Positions 11,240 to 22,560 of a stretch of DNA of 64,000 nucleotides are shown here, piece by piece. Position 1 is the first letter of the stretch; the number at the start of each line of letters is the position of its first letter. Source of the DNA: Cryptomeria japonica (Eukaryota > Streptophyta > Pinopsida > Cupressales > Cupressaceae); NCBI RefSeq assembly GCF_030272615.1, contig NC_081408.1:60474114-60538113 (forward strand), read 5' to 3'. The notes beneath the pieces are model-generated. The model did no database searches. It worked only from the letters and a program-made list of their open reading frames with translations, and was not told where the DNA came from. The translations under genes were made by a program, and so were the position numbers.

Positions 11240-11958
11240 AAATTATCTATCACCCTGCACACTTCTAACATTTGTAGGTCCACACAGGTTAGTATGCACA
11301 CTTGATCTAACAATCCATCAGATGTATAGCATTTTCTTTTCAAAGAAATCCTTGTTTGCTTACCCAACCGACATTCCTTACATACCGGATTAACAGGTTT
11401 AACAATCGTAGGCAGTTCCCTAACAACTTGTCTAGAATTGATCTTGATCAATGAATCAAAGTTTACATGACACATTCTTCTATGCCACAACCAACCCTCA
11501 TCTATCTTAGCAATCAAACAACTTTTCTCACCAACATTCAAAGGAAAAATCTTACCTTCAGTCTTAGTTCCAGATGCAATCTCTATACCAGAGGCATTCA
11601 AGATCTTGCATTTACCATTTTTGAATTGTAGATCATAACCCTTATCAACCATTTGTCCAACACTCAAAAGATTATGCTTCAAACCTTCAACATACAAAAC
11701 ATCATTAGTCTTATTCTTACCATCAAAAGAAATAGAACCTATCACACATGCTTTGTCATCTCCAAATATAATTATTCTACTATCATACCTTTCCATGCTT
11801 ACAAATTTGCTTTTATCACTAGTCATATGATGTGAATAACCACTGTCAATTACCCACTCACCCTTTTCTTCTACCTTAGCAGCCAATGCTTTCTCCTCAA
11901 TAGAATAGCTAGTGGAATCAATAGGAACATGTCTATCCTCTTTAATGGAAATAAACAC
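11230..11958 (-). pseudogene. Copia aspartic protease and GAG-preintegrase domain
   Basis: Protease motif W-V-I-D-S-G-Y-S-H-H-M-T (near 11850); the third position after D-S-G is usually Ala or Cys, here Tyr. L-K-H-N-L-L-S-V-G-Q and the zinc-binding GAG-preintegrase block (W-H-R-R-M-C-H, then C-x2-C as V-C-K-E-C) follow. The protease cuts the Gag-Pol polyprotein. The frame is the same as the gag C-terminal piece upstream, separated from it by one TAG near 12022, and it shifts before integrase. Confidence 0.8.
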
Positions 11959-12021
11959 AACTTCATCTCCTTCTGATTCATCATCTGTAACACCTTCATC
12001 TGCAACATGATAACAGTTCTT

Positions 12022-12979
12022 CTAGTTCCTAAACTTCCGGTTAGACTTATAAGGATTATCATAATTTTCATTCTTCTTATATCTATCATGCTTATCAAGC
12101 TTATCATGTATGTCATGCTTAGCCATTCTCTCCAGGCATCTAGAAGAAAAATATCCTATCTTATTACAAGAAAAACATTTTAAGGGAAAATTTCCATCAT
12201 ACTTATCGACACCTTTAAGCAATCTCCATGAAATTAATGCTTCAAGCTCATCAAACTCTCTTTCTTGCTCTACTATCTCTTGTCTTTCACTTTCATATCT
12301 TGATATCCCACACTCATCATGATCATATTTTTGCTTACCGTACACAGATGTTGATGCTTTAAATGTTGTCTCAGACTTTCCATGCGATTCTCCAAATTCG
12401 CTCAGCTCAAATGCAGCAGGTTTTCCAACCAACACATCTCTTGTCACTATAGTTACACTTTGGATCTCATCAATAGCAACAATCTTATGTTTATAAACAC
12501 GAGGCAAAGATCTCAACACCTTAGCAACAATTTCATCTTCTTCAATCTTTCCACTGGTAGATCTGATACCAAGGACAAGCTCATTCACCTTAGCCATGTA
12601 TGAATGTACGTTCTCATCATCTCTCATACTTTGCTTTTAAACTCTGCAACTTAGCAACTTTCACTTGACTATCACCTTCATACAAGATTTCAAGATTCGC
12701 CCAGATCTCATGTGTGGTCTGAAGTTCCATAATATTTGTCATTTCAGAATCAGTCGAGGCACTAATCAATGCTTCCTTCACTCTGATGTTATATTCATCT
12801 TCCTTAACCTCATTAGGAGTGGATGGTCCATTCTGAGGAACAACATAGGCATTCTTAGTAATATTCCAATAATATTCTCCAAGACATTTCAAATGCACCT
12901 CCATCAGTCTCTTCCACATGGTATAGTTACTTCCATCAAACCTTAGACTATCCTTGAAAATAGTACCTTGAGCTTCCAT
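12022..12979 (-). pseudogene. Copia gag (UBN2-type) with degenerate zinc knuckle
   Basis: The start is the ATG at 12979 (MEAQG...), just after a leader TTGAGGATATCCGAG. The first part (12617-12979) has F-D-G-S-N-Y-T-M-W-K and the helical gag pattern typical of Copia. A frameshift near 12620 moves to the second part (12022-12627): L-R-S-L-P, an acidic coiled coil, then a knuckle CFSCNKIGYFSSRC in which the zinc-binding His is Tyr (CAC to TAC would do this). A Lys/Asp/His-rich tail follows. The product would form the particle shell and bind RNA. Confidence 0.8.
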
Positions 12980-13021
12980 CTCGGATATCCTCAAGCGATT
13001 AAGCTTCTACAAGAGGATCTA

Positions 13022-13033
13022 GCTCTAATACCA
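13022..13033 (-). other. Copia primer-binding site
   Basis: Minus strand reads TGGTATTAGAGC, one base off the initiator-Met consensus TGGTATCAGAGC, 2 bp from the LTR end at 13036. Confidence 0.85.
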
Positions 13034-13035
13034 AT

Positions 13036-13458
13036 TGTTAGCAACAATCAAGAAGGAAGATTGAAGTGGGGGGGGGGGGGTGAATCAGTCTTTATTGGAT
13101 CACAACAAATTAAAATTCTAAACCTAAATTGATAGACTGCAACAATAAAATATAAGAAAATTAATAGCACAACACACAACACTAAGATTTTGACATGGAA
13201 AACCCGGTCAAGGGAAAAACCATGGTGGGAACCTACCCACAATAAGATGATACTCTGCAGTAGTATGTGAAAATATTACAATGGGGAATGCACATGCATT
13301 TAGGCACACTTTGCAGAGCTTACTACTCAAAAGATATATGCCTAGAAGGCTACAACCTTCAAGGAAGTCTCACTAACTTACAATACAATTCAGACTACAA
13401 TCTCAAAGAAATGAACTGCAATGATAGCATCTACAAATGCCTGATGAAAATTTTGGTT
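13036..13458 (-). repeat. 5' LTR of the Copia element, truncated
   Basis: Starts TGTTAGCAACAATC, with a run of 13 G at about 13067-13079 followed by TGAATCAGTC. It aligns to 7252-7672 and stops at the shared TTTTGGTT (13451-13458), where a different LTR begins with TG at 13459. The missing part of the LTR was not found elsewhere in the window. Confidence 0.8.
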
Positions 13459-14080
13459 TGTTATTGTGAGGATTTGGTTATTACTGAGAGGGTGGGGGGA
13501 GGGGGGGGGCAATCAGAAATAACAATAAACTGAAATCTTTTATTAATCTAAAAATACTTCTCAAAAATAGTTCATAACTAGTACTGGTAACTACTCAATC
13601 AATCACTTAAAGTAAATTTACCAAACTACTCATTCATTTGTTCATCAACATATAAGCAATGCAATGATATCAAATCCACACATATACAAATAAACGACCA
13701 TATGAACACTGATATTTTTCACATGGAAACCTAAATGGGAAAACCCACTGTGGGAATTGGTACCCACAAAATTTGCACTCTTTCAGAATGCGCCCTGTTA
13801 AAGGCCTAGCCCGGTTAGGAGCTTTACAATAATGCCCAACTAAGAGAAGACCTTGTTAGGAGTCACCTGGTGAAGGGATTTAAACCTCAACTCTTTTAGG
13901 AGCTATACTCTATTAGGAGTAACCTTGCTAAAGGATTTAAACCCAAATTAATGAGTCACTTGGTGAAGGGATTTGCAAGATCAGGCATGTTAGGACCTAC
14001 CCGGTTAAGGGATTTTAATATTGCTGTAACTGTTAGGGAATAATAGGTAAATGACATGATCACATCATTCTCTACTTGCT
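13459..14080 (-). repeat. LTR fragment of the copy-2 family
   Basis: Reverse complement matches the second half of the copy 2 LTRs: CCTAACAGTTACAGCAA, CCCTTAACCGGGTAGGTCCTAA and CCCTTCACCAAGTGACTC correspond to copy 2 at 20905-21080. It begins TG at 13459 with a G-tract (13486-13509) and ends without a clear terminus near 14050-14080, where Copia sequence begins. It is truncated; no internal region of its own is present. Confidence 0.7.
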
Positions 14081-14091
14081 AGTAGAAATCA

Positions 14092-14944
14092 ATGATTGGG
14101 AAACTTCATTATGTTATTCATAGTAGACCGGATATTGCCCATACAGTTTGTTTAGTGGCAATATTTTAGAAGAGCCCTAAGGAGACACATATGATAACTG
14201 TGAAGAGAATATTCAGATATCTTAGAGGGACAATTGACTATGGATTATGATATCCATATAGAGGAAATTTATTCTTTACATGTATTCACTAATGTAGATT
14301 GGGCAGGAAATGTGGATGACTAGAAAAGCACAAAAGGTGGAGCATTCTTTCTAAGAGGTAGCCTGGTATCTTGGACTAGTAAGAAACAAAGTTGTATAGC
14401 TCATTCTACAACAGAAGAAGTGTATGTGGCTGCATCCATGAATTGTACACAAGAAATATGGATGAGACATGTCTTGGAAGGATTCAAGGAAGATATGACA
14501 GAACCAGTAGTCATACATTGTGATAACACTAGGGCTATAAACATTTCAAAGAACCTGGTAATGCATGCTAGGACTAAACATATTGAATTGAAGTATCATT
14601 TTCTTTGAGAAAGAGTGCAGGAAAAGAAAGTGAGATTGGAGCATGTGTCAAGTAAGGAGCAGTTGGCAGATATATTCACTAAGCCAATTCCTAAGGCGAC
14701 CTTTGAATATCTTAGAGGCAAGCTAGGGGTTATACCCCTACACAAGATCAACTAGGATGCTAGTGATGCATCAATCCAATGGTTTTCTTGAATATCTTTC
14801 ACTATGGATTGATGAGAAGTGGGATACTCCTCAGGGGGAGCATCTAAGATGAGGTACACAGAGATGATGGAGATAGTTGCAACAAAAATGAAGATAGAAG
14901 ATACCTTTGCATCTTTGGCATTGTTGTCAAAGGGGGAGAAGAAC
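14092..14944 (+). pseudogene. Copia fragment A: RNase H end and polypurine tract
   Basis: Starts abruptly with the Copia block M-I-G-K-L-H-Y and continues through the D-W-A-G-N-V-D-D region, V-S-W-T-S-K-K, the A-E-E-like V-Y-V-A-A-S-M-N-C and the 3' end (K-L-G-V-I-P). A one-base insertion near 14265 shifts the frame. The tract CAAAGGGGGAGAAGAAC (14928-14944) is the polypurine tract, but no LTR follows it. It overlaps in content with fragment B, which lies downstream, at roughly 90 per cent nucleotide identity by eye. Confidence 0.75.
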
Positions 14945-15009
14945 AATGGCAGGGATAAGTAATGCAAAGGAGGATAAGATCAAGTGAGGCACAATTAGTA
15001 CAACATGGC

Positions 15010-16660
15010 ATGATGAGTTCCTGGTAAACCTAATGATATCAACAAATTTGATCTAGCAGATGATGAACAAAAACTAGTGATTATTGAACAAGAAGTGCAA
15101 AAAGATGTCGAGTAGAACAGTGAAGAGGAAGATGCTCAACCGGTAGAAGATGAAGAAGATGAAGAACAAGAAGAGGTTACTGCACCGGAACAGGTTATAC
15201 CTAGGTATGTAAGGTTAAATCATTATGAAGACTAGATAATAGAAGACAAGAATGCTGGAGAAAAATAAGAGAAATCTCTTGCCTGATTTCCACAGTTGAA
15301 CCGAAGACAGTGAGATAACCTCTTAAGGATGATGATTGGTTAAAGATAGTGGATGAAGTGCTTGATCAGATTGAGAAAAACTACACTTGGTCACTTGTTC
15401 CTAGACCTGATGATAAAAATGTGATTGGTACAAAGTGGGTGTTTAGAAACAAGCTGAATGAAGATGGTGAAGTTGTTAAAAACAAGGCAAGGCTAGTTTG
15501 CAAAGGGTATGCACAAGAAGAAGGTGAAGATTATGGAGAGACCTTTGCACCGGTTGCTAGGCTTGAAGGAGTTAGGATGCTATTTGCATTTGCAATATTT
15601 AAAGGTTTCAAAATTTACCAAATGGATATGAAGTCAACATTTATGAATGGTATTCTTGAAGAAGAGGTGTATATTGAACAACCGAATGGGTTTGCATTGT
15701 CAGAAGATAACGATATGGTATGCAAACTAAATAAAGCATTATATGGATTAAAGAAAGCACCAAGGGCATGGTATTAAAGAATTCATGCACATCTGATAAA
15801 GATAGGATTTAAGAGAACTAGTGATGACAGTAATATTTGTTTGAAGACTGAAGGAGACAAGATGTTGATTGCAGAAGTATTTGTTGATGACATAATATTT
15901 GGAGGAAATGATGATTTGTGTATGACTTTTGCTGATGATATGAAGGAAGAGTTTGAGATGTCTTTGATAGGTGAGATAAAAAATTTTACTGGTTTGCAGG
16001 TCCAACAACTGGAAGGTAGAATTTTTATCAGTCAATCTAAGTATGTGAAGGAAGTGTTAAAGACCTTTGGAATGGAAGATTGTAAACTGGTTGGACCACC
16101 TATGGTTATAGGTTGTAGATTGTAAAAAGAAGATGATTCAACCTCAGTGGATGAGAAGGAATACAGATTTATGATTGGGAAACTTCATTATGTTGTTCAT
16201 AGTAGACATGATATTGCCCATGCAGTTGGTTTAGTAGCAAGATTTCAAAAGAGCCCTAAGGAGACACATATGATAGCAGTGAAGAGAATATTCATATATC
16301 TTAGAGGGACAGTTGACTATAGATTATGGTATCCATGTAGAGGAAATTTTTCTTTGCAAGTATTCACTTATGTAGATTGTGCAGGAAATGTGGATGACCA
16401 GAAAAACACAACAGGTGGAGCATTCTTTCTAGGAGGTAGACTGGTATCTTGGACTAGTAAGAAATAAAGTTGTGTATCTCAATCTACAGTAGAAGCAGAG
16501 TATGTGGCTACATCCATGAATTGTACAGAAGTAATATGGATAAGACATGTCTTAGAAGGATTCAAGGCGGATATGACAGAACCAGTGGTCATACATTGTG
16601 ATAACATTAGTGCTATAAACATTTCAAAGAACCTAGTACTGCATGCTAGGGCATCGACAA
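15010..16660 (+). pseudogene. Copia fragment B: linker, RT and part of RNase H
   Basis: From about 15010 an acidic linker with R-Y-V-R-L-N-H-Y leads into RT. RT and RNase H are in one frame (15349-16692) broken by three TAA codons (15775, 16123, 16465). RT shows V-I-G-T-K-W-V-F, Y-Q-M-D-M-K-S-T-F-M-N-G, L-Y-G-L-K-K-A-P-R-A-W-Y and the catalytic F-V-D-D (near 15890). RNase H shows Y-V-D-C-A-G-N-V-D-D (Asp-Trp lost), V-S-W-T-S-K-K and S-T-V-E-A-E-Y, and stops before the C-terminal block. The order relative to fragment A is the reverse of an intact element. Confidence 0.8.
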
Positions 16661-16860
16661 TAACCAGTCTACCAATCATATACTTCTACTAATTCTTTAA
16701 ATACTTATAGTCTTGAAAGGATTCAAGGAGGTACTGCATGCTAGGATATCCACAATAACATTTCAAAGAACCCAATATTGTATGCTAGGACATCCATGAT
16801 AAAATAGTATAAATCTTGTGGCTCCTTCTACTTCAACCAATTCTTCAAATACTTCTAGTT
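16619..16860 (+). repeat. Scrambled junction of short Copia and Gypsy duplications
   Basis: ACATTTCAAAGAACC and TGCATGCTAGG (16619-16650) recur in altered order at 16728-16790. CTTCTACTAATTCTTTAAAT (16682) recurs as CTTCAACCAATTCTTCAAAT (16831). A piece of the upstream RNase H (GGATTCAAGG, 16559) recurs at 16718. Copia and Gypsy sequence are thus interleaved in pieces of 15-40 bp. Confidence 0.65.
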
Positions 16861-18550
16861 CATCTACCTATGATATTAAGATGTATGAGGCCTGACCATC
16901 TATTTTAGACATAGCATCTCTTTATGGTCTTGGTTTCCACATGTTAGCTATGATTGGATATAAAGGAAATGGTTGTGGCACAAACAAATAAGGAGTTTTA
17001 GTTCCTTTGGAAAGATACAAACGAGAAGCCTCATTTGGACTTGGATACAATCCTTCAAACCCTAGACCAAAGCATCTTGTAGACCATCTCGTAATGTGAA
17101 TTCTATCTTTTCTTCTAAATCTCTTTCTCTTATTAACCCTCACTTAATTGATATTGAATATGCTCCTAGCATACCTTCATTAGGCATTTTTTCTATGGAA
17201 GATTCCTTAGCTGAATTCTTAGGAGTTTGTGATAATCTTCCCTAATACCATCATAATTGTAGATTTCCCTATTATTTAAATGTTGAAGCACACTTTGAGA
17301 AACTCACTAAATTACCAAATGACACCATGGAGATGAATCATGAATTTCCTTAGCTAATGGATGTTCCTCAATAAAATAATGTTCTTATAGGAGATACTAT
17401 TAATGTCAAAATAGATTCTCAGAACGATGAGAAAGTTATTAAAAATGAAAAATACCTAAAAAATGATGAATAATATGATCATTCTTCTCTTTTACATGAA
17501 TTTACTAAACTCTTTTCTTAGAATTATTTAGAAATGTCTAGCATTGATTCTAAAATTGTCACTCATAATATTGCGTTGCTTCCTGATGCTAAGCCTATTA
17601 AGCAAAATTAGAAAGATGAATCCCAGGATTGTGTTGGTTGTTAAAGATGAGATTGAAAAACTTTTAGAAACTAGCTTTATTCATCCTTTTGATTATTCCC
17701 CTTGGATTTCAAACATTGTTGTTGTGTCTAAACCAAATAACAAGATTACAATATGCACTATTTTTTGAGACCTTAACAAAGTTTCTTTGAAAGACGACTT
17801 TCCTCTTCCAAACATTGATATGATAGTCTATTTCATCACTAGTCATGTTTTATTGTCCTTTATGGATGGATTTTCTAGATACAACCAAATCTTTATCAAT
17901 CCTCAAGATAAATATAAAACAACTTTTATAACACCTTGGGGTACATTTTGTTGGGTTGTCATACCTTTCAAATTAAAGAATGCTAGTGCAACTTATCAAC
18001 ATGCTATGATCTTATCTTTCATATTAAAATGCATTAAATTTTGGAGTACTATGTTGATGATATCTTAGCCAAATATATTTCATGCAAAGATCATGTCAAA
18101 ATCCTTCGTCAAATATTTGAATGTATTGGTAAGCATAACATGCACTTGAATCCCTAAAAGTATGTTTATGGCATTGACAATGGAAAAGTATTAGGATTTA
18201 TTGTTTCACATAGTGATATTGAGGTGGATATACAGAAAACTGATGCTATTGTTAATATGCCACCTCCTAGAAAAATTTCTCAACTTTGTAGATTATAAGA
18301 AAAAAATTAGGCTTTTCGTCTATTTGTTTCTCAACTTGTGGATCAAACTTTTCCTTTCACTCAATTGCTTAGAAAGGATAATTTTTTAAAGTGGAATGTG
18401 GATTTTAAAAAAGGTTTTGATGATTTAAAATGTTACCTACATAATTCTCTTCTCTTACAACCTATTATTCCTAATCATTATTTTCTTCTCTATACTACTA
18501 TTTCTTCCAATTCTCTCACAACCTTATTGGCACAATTGAAAAGCAAATAA
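16860..18550 (+). pseudogene. Gypsy G-patch-like segment and reverse transcriptase
   Basis: A segment at about 16918-17061 reads G-F-H-M-L-A-M-I-G-Y-K-G-N-G-C-G followed by S-F-G-L-G-Y, a G-patch-like motif found before RT in some plant Gypsy elements. RT follows from about 17640: P-F-D-Y-S-P-W-I-S-N-I-V-V-V, D-L-N-K-V-S-L-K-D-D-F-P-L-P, F-M-D-G-F-S-R-Y-N-Q-I and W-G-T-F-C-W-V-V-I-P-F. A TGA lies at 17766. A frameshift near 18040 precedes Y-Y-V-D-D-I-L-A, the catalytic box. Later parts are frame-broken, and the element is cut at 18554. It is probably the continuation of the gag fragment at 6372-7102. Confidence 0.75.
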
Positions 18551-18554
18551 AAAA

Positions 18555-20180
18555 TGCTGAGATGCAGGGAGAGGGGGGGGGGGCGTGAATCAACATTTTA
18601 ATAATTTAGAGCTTAAAGTCACAAAGTTAGACATCAGAAAATAAGCATGAACATGTGTACATGATTTCACATGGAAAAACCTTTTGAGTGAAAAAACCAC
18701 TGTTCAACTATAGCTTTAAAAAAAAAATAGACACCAAACCAGCTTACAAAAGCGAGCTTCAACTCACAAAGAGAACCAACTCTCTCAAGGCATCAATTAC
18801 AAACATTTGAAGCACCAACCTCAAATTGTGCACCAACTCAAAAGTATATTTTTTTAGTGACATATACAACATAACAATCACAATCACAATCACAATCACA
18901 TTTGCTCACATACAACAGTCCATCTGAAGACAAGCTTTCAACAAAAATATAAATATTTCCCTTGCAACAATGTCTACTAATTCTCAACATCTTCTTTCGT
19001 ACCACTTAGAAAATATTTTACTTATTGTCTTTTTTCTTACCATATAGAAATCATTTTTCTCATACATCCTTTTACAAGACCACAGGTCTTCGATCTCGTA
19101 GCTCTCATAACCAAGGAATGAATTCTCTTTCATTTTTATTTGCAGCCCTATTAAATACATTATTGACTAAACTAAATGAAACTCAATGATATCACTTCAT
19201 TGTTATAGTGCTTTCAACACTCAAAAACAACACCACCTTCATCAGAAAACAAAGTGCCCAACCAAAGAAAAAGTAAAATAAAAACATTCTACTAAACTCA
19301 TATCTGCTGCATTCAATAACATCGACACCTTAAAAAAACAAAACTCTCACACTTTTCAATTGTAACTTGCCTCTTCTTAAGAATACATAACAAAAACTAA
19401 ACTGAGCATGATCTTTGATGCCATACCACCGGAAATACTGACTCCCATGTAAGACACCAGTCCCCACATTATCTGAAACAAAAACATTGAAATAATTTTT
19501 TTCATTTTTTTATAACTCCACCAAGAATCTTATGTGTCTTTTAACATCTAATATCACATAGCTTATGTTAGTTGATCTCACACAACTATCACCATTGTTT
19601 AATTCAATGCATTTGTTTTTTTTTCACACACATATCTCTACTCAAATGAAAAGATTTACGTATATTTTATACGAGCTAAAAAAAAGTTTTTTCAAAGAGT
19701 CCAATCAATCATGCACAAAAATATTTTTTTACTATCTATAAATTTCATTACACTTTATGCACTCCCAGACAACCACCATGATTATGTTCAATGATGTTTT
19801 AAGAAAAAATAAAAACCACAAACTCCTTCTGACACTTGTTTCTTTAACTGCACTACCTACTACATAAAAGCCAGAGCATTTTAGTTTCTTTCAAAATGCA
19901 CAATTATTCCATAAAAAAGAACATGACACATCTTTAAAAATGCCAGTTTTCAAGAATAAACACATAGAAGTAGATATCAATATGAAAAATTACTACTACT
20001 AGTGTTAGCACCCTCAAAATTTTCAAGAAATTTTGGTTCTCAAGGAGAAATCCAGAATCATGTACATTGATATGTCCTTGCAAGAGCTTATATAAAATAC
20101 CTTAGGGTTTGGTTTCTGAACCTTGCCCCGGTTCAAAAGTGCTTTCAAATATACTTTTGGCAGGCATTTTATGTTTGATT
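18555..20180 (-). repeat. LTR-like stretch, possibly a solo LTR
   Basis: Begins TGCTGAGATGCAGGGAGAG with a run of 12 G (about 18573-18584) and GTGAATCA, the same arrangement as the primer-side end of the other minus-strand LTRs in the window. No primer site lies to its left. The remaining 1.4 kb is noncoding and AT-rich. I could not fix the right end or a target duplication, so a solo LTR is only one reading. Confidence 0.35.
18875..18901 (+). repeat. ACAATC microsatellite
   Basis: Four and a half perfect copies of ACAATC. Confidence 0.9.
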
Positions 20181-20185
20181 GGTAA

Positions 20186-21373
20186 TGTTGGCTTGATGAT
20201 GATGTTTTGGTATAAAGAGTTGATTGGTGACTTGTTTTATGTTGTCATTGATGGCAACTATGTTTTTATAGTCACATAAGTCTTGTAAGCCAATGGGTAA
20301 ATCTTAACTGGTAGACAAGGTAGTGTAACAGTGAACTGAAAAATAGGCCCTCAATAGGTAAACAGGGACTAAGTTGCATTCAAGCAACCGGTACAGGCGA
20401 TTGATGAAGAGTTGGATGATGCGATTTTACAGGACTGATGGAGACACGTATTTCGTGTTATATTCTTGACCGCATTAGCAGACTTAACAGGATGATCATA
20501 ATTTGATGTACAGGATGATCATAATTTGATGTACAGAGAAGGCTATCTAGAAGAACACTTAACCGGTAGTGATAAAGTCACTAAGATCAGTAAACCGATA
20601 CAGTTTTGTTTTATTTTTGGTTTGTTATGTCGGTGGTCGACATAAGTTCTGCGTGTAATGTAAATTTGTCTAGATTCATTGAACCTAGGAAATTGTTCCA
20701 AGGTTATGAGTTGACTAAGTTGATGTCGATAAAAAGTGTGATGAGTTATGAACATATGTATGAGATCGAAGGCAAATATTGAGATTTTGATTATGCAGTG
20801 ATTAATGAAGCTCTGTATTGATGTGTTGTTGAAGTTTTGGAGGAATTGAAGTAGATATTATTAGATACAGAGGTGTTATATGAAGATCATTGAACTATTG
20901 TTATCCTAACAGTTACAACAACAAAATCCCTTAACCGAGTAGGTCTTGATAGGCCTTAATCTGTAAATACCCTAATAGGGTAGCTCAACATTTGAGTTTA
21001 AATCCTCTTGCAAGGTTTCTCTTAATAGGGCATAGATCCTAACAGGGCTCATCATAGAAAACCCCTTCACCAAGTGACTCCTAACAGGGTCTTCTCCTAA
21101 CCAGGCATATTTGTAAGACCTTAACCGGTTAGAGATTTCTATTCTGTAGATAGTGAATCTTGTGGGTACTAACTCCCACCGTGGTTTTTCTCTTTTGGGT
21201 TTCCACGTATAAATCATTGTGTTATGGTTTTCATGTTATATGTAGTGTTTGCTTATGTGATTAGTTTCCTTGCATGCCTATTGATTTTAAAGTTGTTAAG
21301 AGGTATAATCAGATTCTTAAGGATTTTGCTTGCACTGATTCATCCCCCCTCTCAGTTCCTTATAAGTTTATCA
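20186..21373 (+). repeat. 5' LTR of copy 2
   Basis: Starts TGTTGGCTTGATGATG and ends TTTATCA. It carries the C-tract GATTCATCCCCCCTCTCAG near its end (21340-21357) and CATTGATGGCAA at 20246-20257. A 24-bp tandem duplication around 20488-20534 (GATGATCATAATTTGATGTA twice) is absent from the 3' LTR. TATAAAT at 21208-21214 is a possible promoter element. Confidence 0.9.
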
Positions 21374-21375
21374 AT

Positions 21376-21388
21376 TGGTATAAGATCC
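21376..21388 (+). other. Primer-binding site of copy 2, degenerate
   Basis: TGGTATAAGATCC is two changes from TGGTATCAGAGCC, 2 bp after the LTR end. Confidence 0.75.
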
Positions 21389-21462
21389 AAACTCCCTTGA
21401 GGCTTAACCGCTTAGGAAGGATCCCTAAGGAAGACATGGGGAAATGAATAAGCTATGGAGAG

Positions 21463-22560
21463 ATGTCTAATATACTTGCAAAAATTGAGGAAGCCCTAGA
21501 AACATTGAGAGGCAAGTATAAAGCTTCTCTTGCTAAGAAAAAAGAGCTAACTGAATAACTATTGGAGGTTTTTTAGAGAAACTCTTCTAATGAAGCAAAC
21601 ATAGATGCATTGGTTGATGAAGTGGAGAAACTGAATGATGAGAAGGCAAACTTGAGAAGTGAGCTAGAAGCCTAACCATCAGAATGAGTCAAGAACTTGA
21701 AGCAAGGAGGTCAGTAGAAGACAAGATCAAAGAGAAATAACATGAGATCTTTAAGCTGAATCAGGAAATTGGTAACTTGTATGCTCATTGACATGAAGAA
21801 AAATAAGAAATATACTCATAAATAGATATGACAATGTCTCTTAGAGAGACTTATGAAAAGGAATGAAGATCTTACAAAGGAACTTGCTGATGCTAATGAA
21901 AAACTTGCCAATTTTGACAAAAGTTCTACCATGCTTGATGATCAGATTCAATCACAAAGGATGAACGGTGACACAACTGGATTGGGTTATACTACATTTG
22001 AGAAAGGTATGCCTTCTGCTACAAAGGACAACATGGAGGAAGGTAAATCTGCACCTAAAATTATCCACTAGTAAGAAACCTTATAAACTTGTATGTTTCA
22101 ATTGTCATAAGCCAGGACATACTGCTAATGTTTGTAAAATCAGATCTAAAGTTACTAATGGTTATAGACCTAATACATATCAAGGATATAAGCTTATAAA
22201 CTTTAATGGATATTGTTACACTTGCAACATGCATGGGCATAGAGCTGTTGAGTGTAGGTATGGAGCAAATATTTAGGCACCTCACATGAGGCAGAGGTCT
22301 GGTGGTGGTTGGAAAAGAACCTTTAATGACCAGAGAAGTCCTAATTGGCAGAGATCCTATGCTAAATGGTTTAGCCCTTATAAGATGGAAAAGAGGATGA
22401 ATGTGGTTTGCATAATCTATCATAACTACGGTCATGTAGCTATGAACTGCAGAAGAAGAACTACTAGAGGCAATGATAGACCTTGAGAGCATCTGGTATG
22501 GCTTGTTATCATTGTCATCAACTGAGACACATTGTAAAGTTTTGCAGAGAAAAGATGAAT
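21463..22560 (+). pseudogene. ORF1 of copy 2: coiled coil and zinc knuckles
   Basis: A likely start is ATG at 21463 (an ATG at 21456 is out of frame with the coil). The first 500 bp encode a charged coiled coil with several stops and shifts. Four knuckles follow from about 22097: CFNCHKPGHTANVC, CYTCNMHGHRAVEC, a third in which the second Cys is Tyr (C-I-I-Y-H-N-Y-G-H), and CYHCHQLRHIVKFC near 22506. Between knuckles there are Gly/Arg-rich runs. The plan equals ORF1 of copy 1. It was an RNA-binding Gag-like protein and is now unlikely to be made intact. Confidence 0.75.

Larger units (their letters stand above)
7252..13458 (-). mobile_element. Copia retrotransposon, minus strand, inserted in Gypsy
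   Basis: Minus-strand order is truncated 5' LTR (13458 to 13036), primer site, gag, protease, integrase, RT, RNase H, polypurine tract and 3' LTR (8530 to 7252). Integrase before RT is diagnostic of Copia. The polyprotein is broken by two frameshifts (near 12620 and 11235) and several stops, so the copy is dead. It interrupts the Gypsy element that resumes near 16860. The 5' LTR is itself cut at 13459 by another LTR. Confidence 0.9.

Noticed and set aside
16922-17143. Arg/Lys-rich minus-strand frame
   Set aside because: It is the shadow of the Gypsy G-patch-like segment on the plus strand.
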